Notes: generated by a model not told the origin, from the letters alone. A stretch of DNA of 51,451 bases from an uncultured Neomegalonema sp. (GCA_938008165.1 CALLLP010000048.1:1-51451); one strand, 5' to 3'. Positions 27,361-36,090 are shown, counted from the stretch's first letter. Made by a program: numbers and translations.

Positions 27361-28032
27361 ATGATGAAAACCATATCGGGTATCGCAGCGGTGGCGGTTG
27401 CCGCCATCGCCTTTCTCGCCGTGCAGGCCCCAACGGCCCAGACCGCCACCCAATCCCTGCGCGTGGCACAGGAATTCAGGGATATCGAGAATCCGGCAGA
27501 GCGCTCGAAAGCCCTGTTCGGCGAGATGACCAAGGTGATCACCCATCCGCGCTGCATGAACTGTCACCCCCGCGATGACAGCCCGCGTCAGGGGATGGCC
27601 ATGCAGATGCACAATCCGCCCGTGATCCGCCATGACGAAAGCGGTTTCGGTGCGCCGGGAATGCGCTGCACCACCTGTCACGGAGCCGAGAATATGCGCC
27701 TTGTAGGTGTGGGCGGGATCAAGAGCATTCCGGGGCACGATGTCTGGCACCTCGCCCCGAAATCGATGGGGTGGATCGGCCTGTCCCCCGCCGAGATCTG
27801 CACACAATTGAAAGACCCCGCGCGCAATGGCGGGCGCAGCCTCGCGGATATTCACGAACACATGGCCGAGGATGGACTCGTCGGATGGGCATGGGCGCCG
27901 GGCGAGGGCCGCGAGCCTGCTCCGGGCACACAAGCGCGCTTCGGCAAGCTGGTCGCGGCATGGATCGATACCGGGGCGCATTGTCCTACGCCGCCAGCGG
28001 CCGAAGCCGGTGGAGTCTCAACAGGCGATTGA
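27361..28032 (+). CDS. Periplasmic dihaem cytochrome c, partner of the IorAB-like enzyme
   Basis: A 223-residue precursor with a Sec signal (hydrophobic residues about 5-25, ending near AQTA). Two haem-binding CXXCH motifs are present: CMNCH (65-69) and CTTCH (103-107). The gene starts eight bases after iorB, with GAGGGAAA upstream of a double ATG. Its likely role is to take electrons from the periplasmic Mo-hydroxylase and pass them to the respiratory chain. I do not recognise a named family for the C-terminal half. It is convergent with the cupin gene. Confidence 0.82.
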   Translation: MMKTISGIAAVAVAAIAFLAVQAPTAQTATQSLRVAQEFRDIENPAERSKALFGEMTKVITHPRCMNCHPRDDSPRQGMAMQMHNPPVIRHDESGFGAPGMRCTTCHGAENMRLVGVGGIKSIPGHDVWHLAPKSMGWIGLSPAEICTQLKDPARNGGRSLADIHEHMAEDGLVGWAWAPGEGREPAPGTQARFGKLVAAWIDTGAHCPTPPAAEAGGVSTGD

Positions 28033-28069
28033 AACCGTCTTTGCTCGGATGGACCGCTGTGCTGGCCTA

Positions 28070-28744
28070 TCAGGACCCGATCTGCGGCGCGCGGGCATGG
28101 GGTAGATGGCCGGTCTTGATCCAGAGCGTTGCGCCGCGATCCCCGGCAACCGCGTCGAGATCCACGCCTTCGGGCAGGCGCAGCCAAGATGCCGCGCGCA
28201 AGACGTCGCCGCCTTCGGTCAATGTGCCGCTCAGGACCAGCATCTCGGCCCCGCCGGAGACGGCTTCGGACAGGGGCGCAGCGGGGGCAAGCTCGATATA
28301 GCGCACGGTCTCGCGCTCATCTTCATGCAGGGTCGCCGCGCGCTGGCCCGGCCCGGTATCGGTCAGCCCCTCATCCATCCGGCGCGTGATCTGGGTGCGG
28401 TCTGCCATGTCGAATTGCCATAGCTTCACGAAGATAACGCATCCCGGCGCGGAGCCGGGGGTGTGACGGCTGGTCGGGGGATTGCGCACATAGGTGCCCG
28501 CAGGAAAATCGCCATGCTCGTCCTGAAACACCCCATCGAGCACGATAAATTCCTCGCCGCCCGTATGGGTATGGGCCGAAAAGTGGCTGTCGGGCGCATA
28601 GCGTACGATGGTCGTCGCCCGCGCGACCTCTCCCCCGATCCGGTCGAGCATCCGCCGGTCAACACCCTTCATCGGCGATTGCAGCCAATCCAGCTCGTCA
28701 GAATGAACGATGACACGCTTGTCGAAATCGGCATTCAATTCCAT
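28070..28744 (-). CDS. ChrR-like double-cupin protein
   Basis: A 224-residue protein with two cupin segments. The first carries the metal set HTHTGGEEF (His58, His60, Glu64) and His94 in TSRHTPG; the sequence [20 protein letters not shown] is characteristic of the ChrR cupin domain. The second cupin (about residues 135-215) has lost most metal ligands. Unlike ChrR anti-sigma factors it lacks the N-terminal zinc-binding sigma-inhibiting domain, and no ECF sigma gene is near. It diverges from the second Mo-hydroxylase operon and may bind or modify a small molecule related to it; this is inference. Confidence 0.8.
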   Translation of the reverse strand: MELNADFDKRVIVHSDELDWLQSPMKGVDRRMLDRIGGEVARATTIVRYAPDSHFSAHTHTGGEEFIVLDGVFQDEHGDFPAGTYVRNPPTSRHTPGSAPGCVIFVKLWQFDMADRTQITRRMDEGLTDTGPGQRAATLHEDERETVRYIELAPAAPLSEAVSGGAEMLVLSGTLTEGGDVLRAASWLRLPEGVDLDAVAGDRGATLWIKTGHLPHARAPQIGS

Positions 28745-28902
28745 GGTATTGGTCCTTCGGTGATCTTTTCAGCCTATTTGTCAGAAGCGCACCCAAAAGG
28801 CACTCACACATTCGGACCCCTAATGGTGCGGTGGTTCACCCCCTGTCTTGGTAACGGATGAGATGATACGAAGGCACGACAATACGAGCGAAAGGATGTC
28901 CG

Positions 28903-29736
28903 GTGGGGTATTTTCAACCCGGTTCCATAACCGAAGCCCTGACAATTCTTGATGAGCAAGAGCTGCGTGTGGTTGCCGGATGCACGGATTTCTTTCCGTC
29001 GCAGCCGATGGGCAACCAATGCCGCGCGATTCTCGATATTACCCGGATCGATGGATTGCGCGGGATCGAGGAGACGGATGAGGGATGGCGAATCGGTGCG
29101 GCGACGACCTGGACCGATGTGATCCGCGCCCCCCTGCCCCCGGCCTTCGACGCATTGAAGCAGGCGGCGCGGGAAGTGGGATCGATCCAGATTCAGAATG
29201 CGGGCACGCTGGCGGGCAACCTGTGCAATGCCTCGCCTGCCGCCGATGGGGTGCCGCCCCTGCTGGCGCTGGAAACGGTGGTGGAGATCGCCTCGGCGGC
29301 GGGGTCGCGGCATGTGCCGCTGGCCGCGTTCATCACCGGCGTGCGGACAACGGATCTGCGGGCGGGCGAGATGGTCACGGCGCTGCATATCCCGCGCGGG
29401 GCGGGCGAGGGGACGAGCGCGTTCCTAAAGCTGGGCAGCCGCAAATATCTTGTCATCTCGATCGCCATGGTCGCCGCGAATCTTCGGATGGACGGAGACC
29501 GGATCGCCGGTCTGCGCCTTGCCGTCGGGGCCTGCTCGCCCGTGGCGCTGCGATTGCCCGCGATGGAGCGCGCGCTGGAGGGGCAGCGAATCGACGCGCT
29601 CGACACTCCCGATGACGCATGGTTCGCGCCGCTCAGCCCTTTGACAGATGTGCGCGGATCGGCCGATTATCGCCTGACATCGGTGGCGGAACTATGCATC
29701 CGCGCGATCCGTCAAGCCGCCGATGCAGGAGCCTGA
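28903..29736 (+). CDS. FAD-binding subunit of a xanthine dehydrogenase family enzyme
   Basis: A 277-residue medium subunit of the CoxM/XdhA-FAD type. The FAD-binding residues are seen in VVAGCTDFFP and in the block QIQNAGTLAGNLCNASPAADG (about residues 97-117), then FLKLGSRKYLVISIAMVAAN. The start is a GTG with AAAGGA upstream. The fused [2Fe-2S]/Mo subunit follows three bases after its stop. The FAD suggests NAD+ or ferredoxin as final acceptor, and therefore a cytoplasmic enzyme, in contrast to the Tat-exported IorAB-like system just upstream. Confidence 0.93.
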   Translation: MGYFQPGSITEALTILDEQELRVVAGCTDFFPSQPMGNQCRAILDITRIDGLRGIEETDEGWRIGAATTWTDVIRAPLPPAFDALKQAAREVGSIQIQNAGTLAGNLCNASPAADGVPPLLALETVVEIASAAGSRHVPLAAFITGVRTTDLRAGEMVTALHIPRGAGEGTSAFLKLGSRKYLVISIAMVAANLRMDGDRIAGLRLAVGACSPVALRLPAMERALEGQRIDALDTPDDAWFAPLSPLTDVRGSADYRLTSVAELCIRAIRQAADAGA

Positions 29737-29739
29737 CCG

Positions 29740-32481
29740 ATGCTCAAGCGCGTAACCGATACCGCCGTTTCCTTCACCCTCAACGACCGAACCGTCATGG
29801 TCGAGGCTGCACCCGGCGAGCGCCTGTCCGAAAGCCTGCGTGAACGGCTGGGCGCACGGGAGGTGAAGATCGGCTGCAATGCGGGGGATTGCGGGGCGTG
29901 CTCGGTGCTGGTCGATGGTGCGCCGGTCTGTGCCTGCCTGATGACGACGCAGCAGGCGCAGGACTGCCATGTCGAGACGGCGGCGGGCCTGTCCCAAGCC
30001 GATGCCCATGCACAGGCGCTCGCCGAGCGGTTTCAGGATCACGGAGCCGCCCAATGCGGGTTCTGCACCCCCGGCATCGTGGTCGCGGCGGTGGCGCTGC
30101 TGCGGGAGAATGCCGAACCCGATGAGAAAGCGATAGAGGAGGCGCTCGCCGGGGTGCTGTGCCGCTGCACCGGCTATCGCAAGATCATCGACGCGGTGGC
30201 CGCCCTGCCCGCGCATCTGGATGCAGGCAGTCGCGCGGGCGATTCGATCCGGCGGCTGGACGGGGCGCCAAAGCTGGCCGGGGCCGAATGCTTCGGCGAT
30301 GACGTGGCAGACCCGGCGACGCTGGCCATCCGTGTTATCCGCTCGCCCCATCCCCGCGCGGCCTTTGCCTTCGGTGATCTCGATGGATGGCTGGCGGAGC
30401 GCGAGGGGGTCGAGGCGATCCTGACCGCCGAGGACATCCCCGGTGAAAACCGCTTCGGTGTGATCCCGCAATTCGTCGATCAGCCGGTCTTTGCCGAGGG
30501 CATCGCCCGGTTTCGGGGCGAGGCAGTGGCGGCGGTGGTCGGCCTGCCACAGATCATCGCCGAGATTGCGCCGGAGGCATTTCCGGTCACATGGACAGCG
30601 CTCGACGCGGTGACCGATATGGAATCCGCCAAGGCCGAAAATGCCCCGCTGCTGCACGCGGATCGCGCCGGAAATGTGATGTGCGAGGGGTTCGTGGCCT
30701 GCGGCGATGCGTCGGCGGCGCTGGCGCGGGCCGATGTGGTGGTGGGCGGACAGTTCACGACCGGCTTCGTCGAACACGCCTATCTGGAACCCGAAGCAGG
30801 CTATGCCGAAATGATCGACGGGCGCGTCGAAATCCATGTCTGCACCCAAGCGCCGGTGATGGATCAGGAATCCATGGCCGTCATTCTGGGCTGTGACAAG
30901 GCGGATGTGCGGATTATCCCGACCGGCTGCGGCGGGGGATTCGGCTCGAAACTCGACCTGTCGATCCAGCCCTATCTGGCCTTGGCCACGATGAAGACGG
31001 GGCGGCCCGTGCGCCTTGCCCTGACGCGCACGGAATCGATGCAATCGACCACCAAACGTCACCCGGCGGCGATCTCGCTGAAGATCGGGGCAACGCGGGA
31101 CGGGCGGATTTGCGGGTTTGATTTCGAGGGGGATTTCAATACCGGGGCCTATGCTTCCTGGGGACCGACGGTGGCGAACCGGGTTCCGGTTCATGCCTCC
31201 GGTCCCTATCGGGTCACAGATTACCGGGCGCAATCGCGCGGGGTGCATACGAATTGCCCGCCCTCAGGGGCCTTTCGCGGCTTTGGCGTGCCACAATCGG
31301 CCATCGCGCAGGAGGTTCTGTTCGACGATCTGGCCGAAAAGCTGGGGATGGACCCGCTGGCATTCCGGCTGGCCAATGTGCTGGAAGACGACATGCCGAC
31401 CGTCTGCGGACAAATCTTCGAGCGGGGCGTCGGCATCCGCGCCTGCCTCGAAGCCCTGCATCCGGCATGGGAGGAGGAGCGCGCCGCCGCCGCCGCATTC
31501 AACGCCGCCCAAACCGGCCCGCTGCGCCGGGGGGTGGGGATTGCGTCGGGTTGGTATGGCTGTGGCAATACCTCCCTGCCCAACCCATCGACCATCAAGG
31601 CGGGCCTGCGCGCCGATGGCACGGTCTGCCTGCATCAGGGCGCAATGGATATCGGGCAGGGCGCCAATACCGTCATTGCGCAGATCTTCGCGACGGCATT
31701 GGGGGTGGAGGCGACCGCGCTGCACCTGATCGGTCCCGATACGGATGTCACGCCCGATGCGGGCAAGACCTCCGCCTCGCGCCAGACCTTTGTATCGGGC
31801 AATGCCGCGCGGCTCTGCGGCGAGGCGCTGCGGGCAAAACTGCTGCGGAATGTCAATGTGGCGGCCGATGCCGAAGTGATCCTCGGAGATGGGACGCTTC
31901 GCTTCAAGGATGCCGATGGCGGCCATACGCTCGACCTGACCGCAATGCTCGCCGATGATGAGGGCTATGTCCTCAGCGCAGAGGCAACCTACGACCCCCC
32001 GACAAAACCGCTCGATCGGCAGGGGCAGGGCGAACCCTATGCCCAGTTCGGCTATGCCGCCCAGATCGCGGTGCTGGAGGTCGATACGGCGCTGGGCACG
32101 ATCCGACCCCTCAAATTCATCGCCGCCCATGATGTCGGCAAGGCAATCAACCCGATGCTGGTCGAGGGCCAGATACAGGGCGGCATCGCGCAGGGCCTGG
32201 GGATGGCACTGATGGAGGAGTATATTCCGGGCCGGACCGAAAACCTGCACGATTACCTGATCCCCACCATCGGCGATATTCCGCCCATCCATTCGATCAT
32301 CGTCGAGGTGCCGGACGGGCACGGCCCCTATGGTGCAAAAGGTCTGGGCGAGCATGTGTTGATCCCCACCGCCCCCGCGATCCTGAATGCCATCCGCCAT
32401 GCCTGCGGCGTGCGGATAACGGCTGTGCCGGTGATCCCCTCGCGCTTGTCGGCGGCATTGCGGGGGCGCTCCGATGGCTGA
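29740..32481 (+). CDS. Xanthine dehydrogenase family enzyme, fused [2Fe-2S] and molybdopterin subunits
   Basis: A 913-residue fusion. Residues 1-155 are the iron-sulfur subunit: GCNAGDCGAC (Cys46, 51, 54) plus a Cys at 64 or 66, then QCGFCTPG and LCRCTGYRKI (Cys106, 109, 141, 143). From about residue 170 the Mo subunit begins (SIRRLDGAPKLAGAECFGDD), with GCGGGFGSKLD, GAFRGFGVPQ and the catalytic Glu871 in GAKGLGEHVLIPTAPA. No Tat signal. Start ATG has GCAGGA upstream. The linked 6-hydroxynicotinate reductase homologue overlaps its 3' end by eight bases, suggesting an N-heterocyclic substrate such as nicotinate or a relative. Confidence 0.92.
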   Translation: MLKRVTDTAVSFTLNDRTVMVEAAPGERLSESLRERLGAREVKIGCNAGDCGACSVLVDGAPVCACLMTTQQAQDCHVETAAGLSQADAHAQALAERFQDHGAAQCGFCTPGIVVAAVALLRENAEPDEKAIEEALAGVLCRCTGYRKIIDAVAALPAHLDAGSRAGDSIRRLDGAPKLAGAECFGDDVADPATLAIRVIRSPHPRAAFAFGDLDGWLAEREGVEAILTAEDIPGENRFGVIPQFVDQPVFAEGIARFRGEAVAAVVGLPQIIAEIAPEAFPVTWTALDAVTDMESAKAENAPLLHADRAGNVMCEGFVACGDASAALARADVVVGGQFTTGFVEHAYLEPEAGYAEMIDGRVEIHVCTQAPVMDQESMAVILGCDKADVRIIPTGCGGGFGSKLDLSIQPYLALATMKTGRPVRLALTRTESMQSTTKRHPAAISLKIGATRDGRICGFDFEGDFNTGAYASWGPTVANRVPVHASGPYRVTDYRAQSRGVHTNCPPSGAFRGFGVPQSAIAQEVLFDDLAEKLGMDPLAFRLANVLEDDMPTVCGQIFERGVGIRACLEALHPAWEEERAAAAAFNAAQTGPLRRGVGIASGWYGCGNTSLPNPSTIKAGLRADGTVCLHQGAMDIGQGANTVIAQIFATALGVEATALHLIGPDTDVTPDAGKTSASRQTFVSGNAARLCGEALRAKLLRNVNVAADAEVILGDGTLRFKDADGGHTLDLTAMLADDEGYVLSAEATYDPPTKPLDRQGQGEPYAQFGYAAQIAVLEVDTALGTIRPLKFIAAHDVGKAINPMLVEGQIQGGIAQGLGMALMEEYIPGRTENLHDYLIPTIGDIPPIHSIIVEVPDGHGPYGAKGLGEHVLIPTAPAILNAIRHACGVRITAVPVIPSRLSAALRGRSDG

Positions 32482-33889
32482 TCCGGCGCGGGACAAGCCC
32501 GCGAAAATCCGCTGCGATGCCTGCCCTGTCCTGTGCTACATCGCCGAAGGGCGTTCGGGCGCCTGTGACCGCTATGCCAATCATGACGGGGCGCTTGTGC
32601 GGCTCGACCCGCTGACGGTGATCGAAGGGGGCGCGAATGCCGTGCCGTTCCTGACCGGCGATGACTGGGATGGCGACCTGATCAAAGGGAACCGCGAGAT
32701 CATCACGGCCATCGGGGCGGGCACCACCTATCCCGATTACAAACCCGCCCCCTTCATCGTCAGTCAGGATGTGGCGGGCGTCGATATGGTGACCGTCGTA
32801 ACCGAGGGCATCTTCAGCTATTGCGGCGTGAAGGTGAAGATCGATACCGACCGCTATCTGGGCGAAGAACGCGCCATCGTCCGGGTCGCGGGCGAACCGA
32901 TCGGCCATGTGATGACCAGCGAATACGGCTCGAAAATGCTGTCGCTGGGCGGGGTGGAGCACCTGACCGGCGGATCGAAGGCAGAGGGGCGCGTCACCTG
33001 CGATGCCTTGCTGAAACTCTGCAATCGCGAGGCGGTCGAGGTGACCATCGACGAGGGCGCAAGCGTCGTAATTCAGGCAGGCCGCGCCCCCATCGTCAAT
33101 GGCGAGGCCGAACGCCTGATGCGGGTCGGATGCGGATCGGCGACCATCGGCATGTTTGCCGCCCAGTGGATCGATCATGTGGATGAGGTGATCGTGGTCG
33201 ATGACCATATCACCGGCGTCTTATCCGAGCATCAGGCGGGCAAGATGCTTGACCTGCCCCCCTCCGGCATCCGCATCAAGGGCCGTAAATCGACGCCGGG
33301 GCGGTATTTTCAGGTGGCACAACCCGGCACGGGCTGGGGCGGCACCGATATCGACGATCCGCTAACGATCCTGCGCGATGCCGACCCGAAGATCGCTTGG
33401 CCGGGGCTGCGCCTGTTGATGGTGTCCACCACCGGCGAGCAATACGCCTATTTCGAGCTGGACGAGGCCCTGAACCCGGTCGCCAAACCCCTGCCCGATG
33501 CCCTGACCCTTTCGGTCGAGCGCATCGCAGAGAATTGCGAACCATCGGTCTGCTCGGTGCTGTTCATGGGCGGGGCGGGCGGATCGCTGCGCTCAGGGGT
33601 GACGGAAAACCCCGTGCGCCTGACCAATTCGGTCCGGGAATCGCTGACCCGCGTTACCTGTGGCGGGGCCAGCGCCTATATCTGGCCGGGGGGCGGGATA
33701 ACGCTGATGGCCGATGTGATGGAGATGCCGGATAATGCCTTTGGCTATGTGCCCACCCCCGCCCTCGTCGCCCCCATCGAGTTCACCCTGCGCCTGAGCG
33801 ATTACATCGCGCTGGGGGGCCATGCCACGCATGTACAACCCATCGAAGATGTCGTGACGCCGGATGTGCGCCGCGTAACGCGGGGCTAG
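32474..33889 (+). CDS. 6-hydroxynicotinate reductase family protein
   Basis: A 471-residue protein that I recognise as the family annotated 6-hydroxynicotinate reductase, after the flavin/iron-sulfur enzyme of Eubacterium barkeri that reduces 6-hydroxynicotinate to the tetrahydro-6-oxo compound. The N-terminus has a cysteine set RCDACPVLCYIAEGRSGAC (Cys14, 17, 21, 31) fit for a [4Fe-4S] cluster. Further conserved-looking blocks are GAGTTYPDYKPAPFIVS, GGSKAEGRVTCD and VWPGGG-like IWPGGGITLMADV. It overlaps the Mo-subunit gene by eight bases. An oxygen-sensitive ring reduction is expected from the family; the actual substrate here is not known. Confidence 0.82.
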   Translation: MADPARDKPAKIRCDACPVLCYIAEGRSGACDRYANHDGALVRLDPLTVIEGGANAVPFLTGDDWDGDLIKGNREIITAIGAGTTYPDYKPAPFIVSQDVAGVDMVTVVTEGIFSYCGVKVKIDTDRYLGEERAIVRVAGEPIGHVMTSEYGSKMLSLGGVEHLTGGSKAEGRVTCDALLKLCNREAVEVTIDEGASVVIQAGRAPIVNGEAERLMRVGCGSATIGMFAAQWIDHVDEVIVVDDHITGVLSEHQAGKMLDLPPSGIRIKGRKSTPGRYFQVAQPGTGWGGTDIDDPLTILRDADPKIAWPGLRLLMVSTTGEQYAYFELDEALNPVAKPLPDALTLSVERIAENCEPSVCSVLFMGGAGGSLRSGVTENPVRLTNSVRESLTRVTCGGASAYIWPGGGITLMADVMEMPDNAFGYVPTPALVAPIEFTLRLSDYIALGGHATHVQPIEDVVTPDVRRVTRG

Positions 33890-33894
33890 GGCCG

Positions 33895-34770
33895 GTGCAC
33901 AAACCACAGGCGGCATTGCTGGACGGGGGACGGCGGCTGCATCTTCAGCACGGGCCGATCGATCTGATCATCGGGGCCGACCCCGTAGAGCCGGGCGAAC
34001 GGCGCTGCGCTTTTATGGCGGCGCAGGAGGTCTTTGGCGACATGCTCGAAGGGCTGGTCGCCGAATTGCCCATCCTTCGCGCGCCCCTGACACCCACCGC
34101 GCCCCGGCCCATGGGCCGCGTGGCCCGGCGGATGCACGCGGCGGCCCTGCCCCATTGCGCCGACAGCTTCATCACGCGCATGGCGGCGGTGGCCGGGTCG
34201 GTGGCGGATGAGGTCTTGGCGGCGATGGAGTCGCGGGTCGCCCTGCGCCGGGCCTATGTCAATAATGGCGGGGATATTGCGGTGCATCTGATGCCGGGCG
34301 CGCGGTTCGATCTGGCGATGGCGGGGGTCGATGGAACCGATCTGGGGCGCGTCAGGATCGCGGCTGGACAGGGCATCGGCGGCATCGCGACCAGCGGCAC
34401 GGGCGGGCGCAGCCTGTCGCTGGGCATCGCCGATAGTGTAACGGTTCTGGCGGCGAGCGCCGCGGCGGCGGACGGGGCGGCGACCCTGATCGCGAATGCC
34501 GTCGACCTGCCCGGACATCCCGCCATCCAACGCGAACCGGCCTGCCATCTCGATCCCGATAGCGATCTGGGGGCGCGGCTGGCGGTTACGGGCGTCGGTT
34601 TCCTGCCGCCCGACGACTGCCGCGCCGCTCTCGATGCGGGGATGCGCCGGGCGGCGGCGATGCACGATGCGGGGCGGATTGCCGGGGCCGCATTGTTCCT
34701 GAGGGGCGAGCGGGCGCTGGTCGGCGCCGGACTTGTTCTGACCGATAACACAACCGAAAGGGTGGCCTGA
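33895..34770 (+). CDS. UPF0280 family protein (ApbE-like fold)
   Basis: A 291-residue protein of the UPF0280 family, related to the ApbE flavin transferases. YVNNGGDIAVHL (residues 121-132) and TSGTGGRSLSLGIADSVTVLA (about 166-186) are the two family blocks; the second resembles the ApbE substrate-binding region with its conserved Asp and Thr. UPF0280 proteins are known from archaea and bacteria without an agreed function. The gene is a GTG start five bases after the reductase and is followed one base later by the DUF1185 gene. A role in making or attaching a flavin for the adjacent reductase is a guess. Confidence 0.8.
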   Translation: MHKPQAALLDGGRRLHLQHGPIDLIIGADPVEPGERRCAFMAAQEVFGDMLEGLVAELPILRAPLTPTAPRPMGRVARRMHAAALPHCADSFITRMAAVAGSVADEVLAAMESRVALRRAYVNNGGDIAVHLMPGARFDLAMAGVDGTDLGRVRIAAGQGIGGIATSGTGGRSLSLGIADSVTVLAASAAAADGAATLIANAVDLPGHPAIQREPACHLDPDSDLGARLAVTGVGFLPPDDCRAALDAGMRRAAAMHDAGRIAGAALFLRGERALVGAGLVLTDNTTERVA

Positions 34771-34771
34771 C

Positions 34772-35356
34772 ATGCGCACGATCATTCGAAAAATCTGCGT
34801 CCAGATCGAAGAAACGCATATTGAAGCGGGTCAGGACATCGCCCCCGCAACCCGCAAGGCGGTCGCGGCGGCGGTGATCGAAAACCCCCATGCGGGCACT
34901 TATCATGCAGACCTGTCGGACCTGATGGAGATCGGGGCCGAGCTCGGAGCGCTGCTGGGCACGCGCTGTATCGATGCCCTCGGAATCGCCCCGGAGGATG
35001 CTCAAAGCTATGGCAAGGCCGCTCTGGTCGGCGAAAATGGCGAGCTGGAACATGCCGCCGCCCTGCTGCACCCGAAGATGGGCGCACCGCTGCGCAAGAC
35101 AGTGTCGAAGGGCGCGGCGCTGGTGCCCTCCTCGAAAAAGCGCGGCGGGATGGGGGCCTGCCTCGACGTGCCCCTCGGCCATAAGGACGCCGCCTATATA
35201 CGCTCGCATTTCGATGCGGTCGAAATCCGCATCCCCGATGCCCCGCGCGCAAACGAGATTCTGGTGGCCGTCGCCATCACCGATAGTGGCCGCCCCCTCC
35301 CCCGCGTGGGCGGCCTGACCCATGACGACGCGCTGGGCGAGGATGGATTGCGATAA
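34772..35356 (+). CDS. Amino acid synthesis family protein (PF06684, DUF1185)
   Basis: A 194-residue protein of PF06684, whose crystal structures show a variant of the Bacillus chorismate mutase fold. Recognisable blocks are HAGTYHADLSDLMEIGAELG near residue 40, GKAALVGENGELEHAAALLH near 85 and VPSSKKRGGMGACLDVPLGH near 117. The ATG follows AAAGG and sits one base after the UPF0280 stop, so it ends the five-gene Mo-hydroxylase operon. The enzymatic activity is unknown; conservation of several His, Lys and Asp residues suggests an isomerase or hydrolase acting after the ring reduction. Confidence 0.82.
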   Translation: MRTIIRKICVQIEETHIEAGQDIAPATRKAVAAAVIENPHAGTYHADLSDLMEIGAELGALLGTRCIDALGIAPEDAQSYGKAALVGENGELEHAAALLHPKMGAPLRKTVSKGAALVPSSKKRGGMGACLDVPLGHKDAAYIRSHFDAVEIRIPDAPRANEILVAVAITDSGRPLPRVGGLTHDDALGEDGLR

Positions 35357-35380
35357 TCCGGGTTGTCTGACTTCCCGGAT
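35356..35380. terminator. Candidate bidirectional terminator
   Basis: ATCCGGG (35356-35362) and CCCGGAT (35374-35380) are exact inverted copies with an eleven-base loop, placed between the convergent DUF1185 and moaE genes. No T-run. Confidence 0.45.
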
Positions 35381-35387
35381 CGGAGGC

Positions 35388-35834
35388 CTATCGCGCCCAG
35401 CGCGCTGCGGCCCCGTCGTCGCTCTCGCGGGCATCGACCCATTTGGCGGTGCCATCCGCCGCGACTTCCTTTTTCCAGAAGGGCGCGCGGGTCTTCAGGT
35501 AATCCATCAGGAATTCCGCCGCCTCGAAGGCAACCCCCCGGTGACGGCTGGCGGTGGCGACGAAGACGATACGCTCGCCGGGGATCATGGGACCGATGCG
35601 ATGGATGATGGCGCTCGCCTGCAAGGCCCAGCGCTCATGCGCCTCGGCCTCGATCGCCTCCAGCGCCTTTTCTGTCATGCCGGGATAATGCTCCAGCGTC
35701 ATCGTCTCGACACCGCCCGACCCACGCACCAGCCCCGTAAAGCTGACCACCGCACCGATTTCGGTATTGCCAGCGGCCAGCGCCTCCAGCTCTGCGCCGG
35801 GGTCGAAATCCGCTTCCTGCACCCGCACGGCCAT
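35388..35834 (-). CDS. moaE: Molybdopterin synthase catalytic subunit MoaE
   Basis: Converts cyclic pyranopterin monophosphate to molybdopterin together with MoaD. The 148-residue protein has the family blocks GAVVSFTGLVRG, LEHYPGMTEKAL, RIGPMIPGERIVFVATASRHR and the active-site segment KTRAPFWKKE, which supplies the catalytic lysines. It is the last gene of the pgsA-moaD-moaE operon; its ATG lies four bases after the moaD stop. The product is needed by both Mo-hydroxylases coded in the window. Confidence 0.96.
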   Translation of the reverse strand: MAVRVQEADFDPGAELEALAAGNTEIGAVVSFTGLVRGSGGVETMTLEHYPGMTEKALEAIEAEAHERWALQASAIIHRIGPMIPGERIVFVATASRHRGVAFEAAEFLMDYLKTRAPFWKKEVAADGTAKWVDARESDDGAAARWAR

Positions 35835-35838
35835 TGGA

Positions 35839-36090
35839 TCAACCGCCCGTGACGGGGGGGAAAAGCGCGACTTCGCGCACGCCCGTCAACGGATCATCAA
35901 ACTCGGCCTGTTCCTGATCGAGCGCCACACGAATAGCGGCGGTATCCTCGAAAGCGGCGGCATAGCGCGGCTCCCGCGTTTTCAGCCATGCGACGAGATC
36001 GGCGACCGTGGCAACGCCGTCGGGGGGAGAGACTTCCTCGGACCCCACCCCGATCCGCTCCCGCAACCATGCGAAATACAGCACGCGCAT
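35839..36090 (-). CDS. moaD: Molybdopterin synthase sulfur carrier subunit MoaD
   Basis: An 83-residue ubiquitin-like sulfur carrier ending in VTGG, the C-terminal Gly-Gly that is thiocarboxylated. VLYFAWLRERIGVGSEEV is a typical start. The ATG at 36090 shares one base with the pgsA stop (TGATG); an in-frame TTG one codon earlier is possible but unnecessary. Confidence 0.94.
   Translation of the reverse strand: MRVLYFAWLRERIGVGSEEVSPPDGVATVADLVAWLKTREPRYAAAFEDTAAIRVALDQEQAEFDDPLTGVREVALFPPVTGG

Noticed and set aside
33050..33064. DEGAS in the 6-hydroxynicotinate reductase homologue as an ApbE flavinylation motif
   Set aside because: The known motif needs Asp two residues before Ser/Thr-Gly-Ala-Thr/Ser; here the Asp is too close and the first Ser/Thr is missing.
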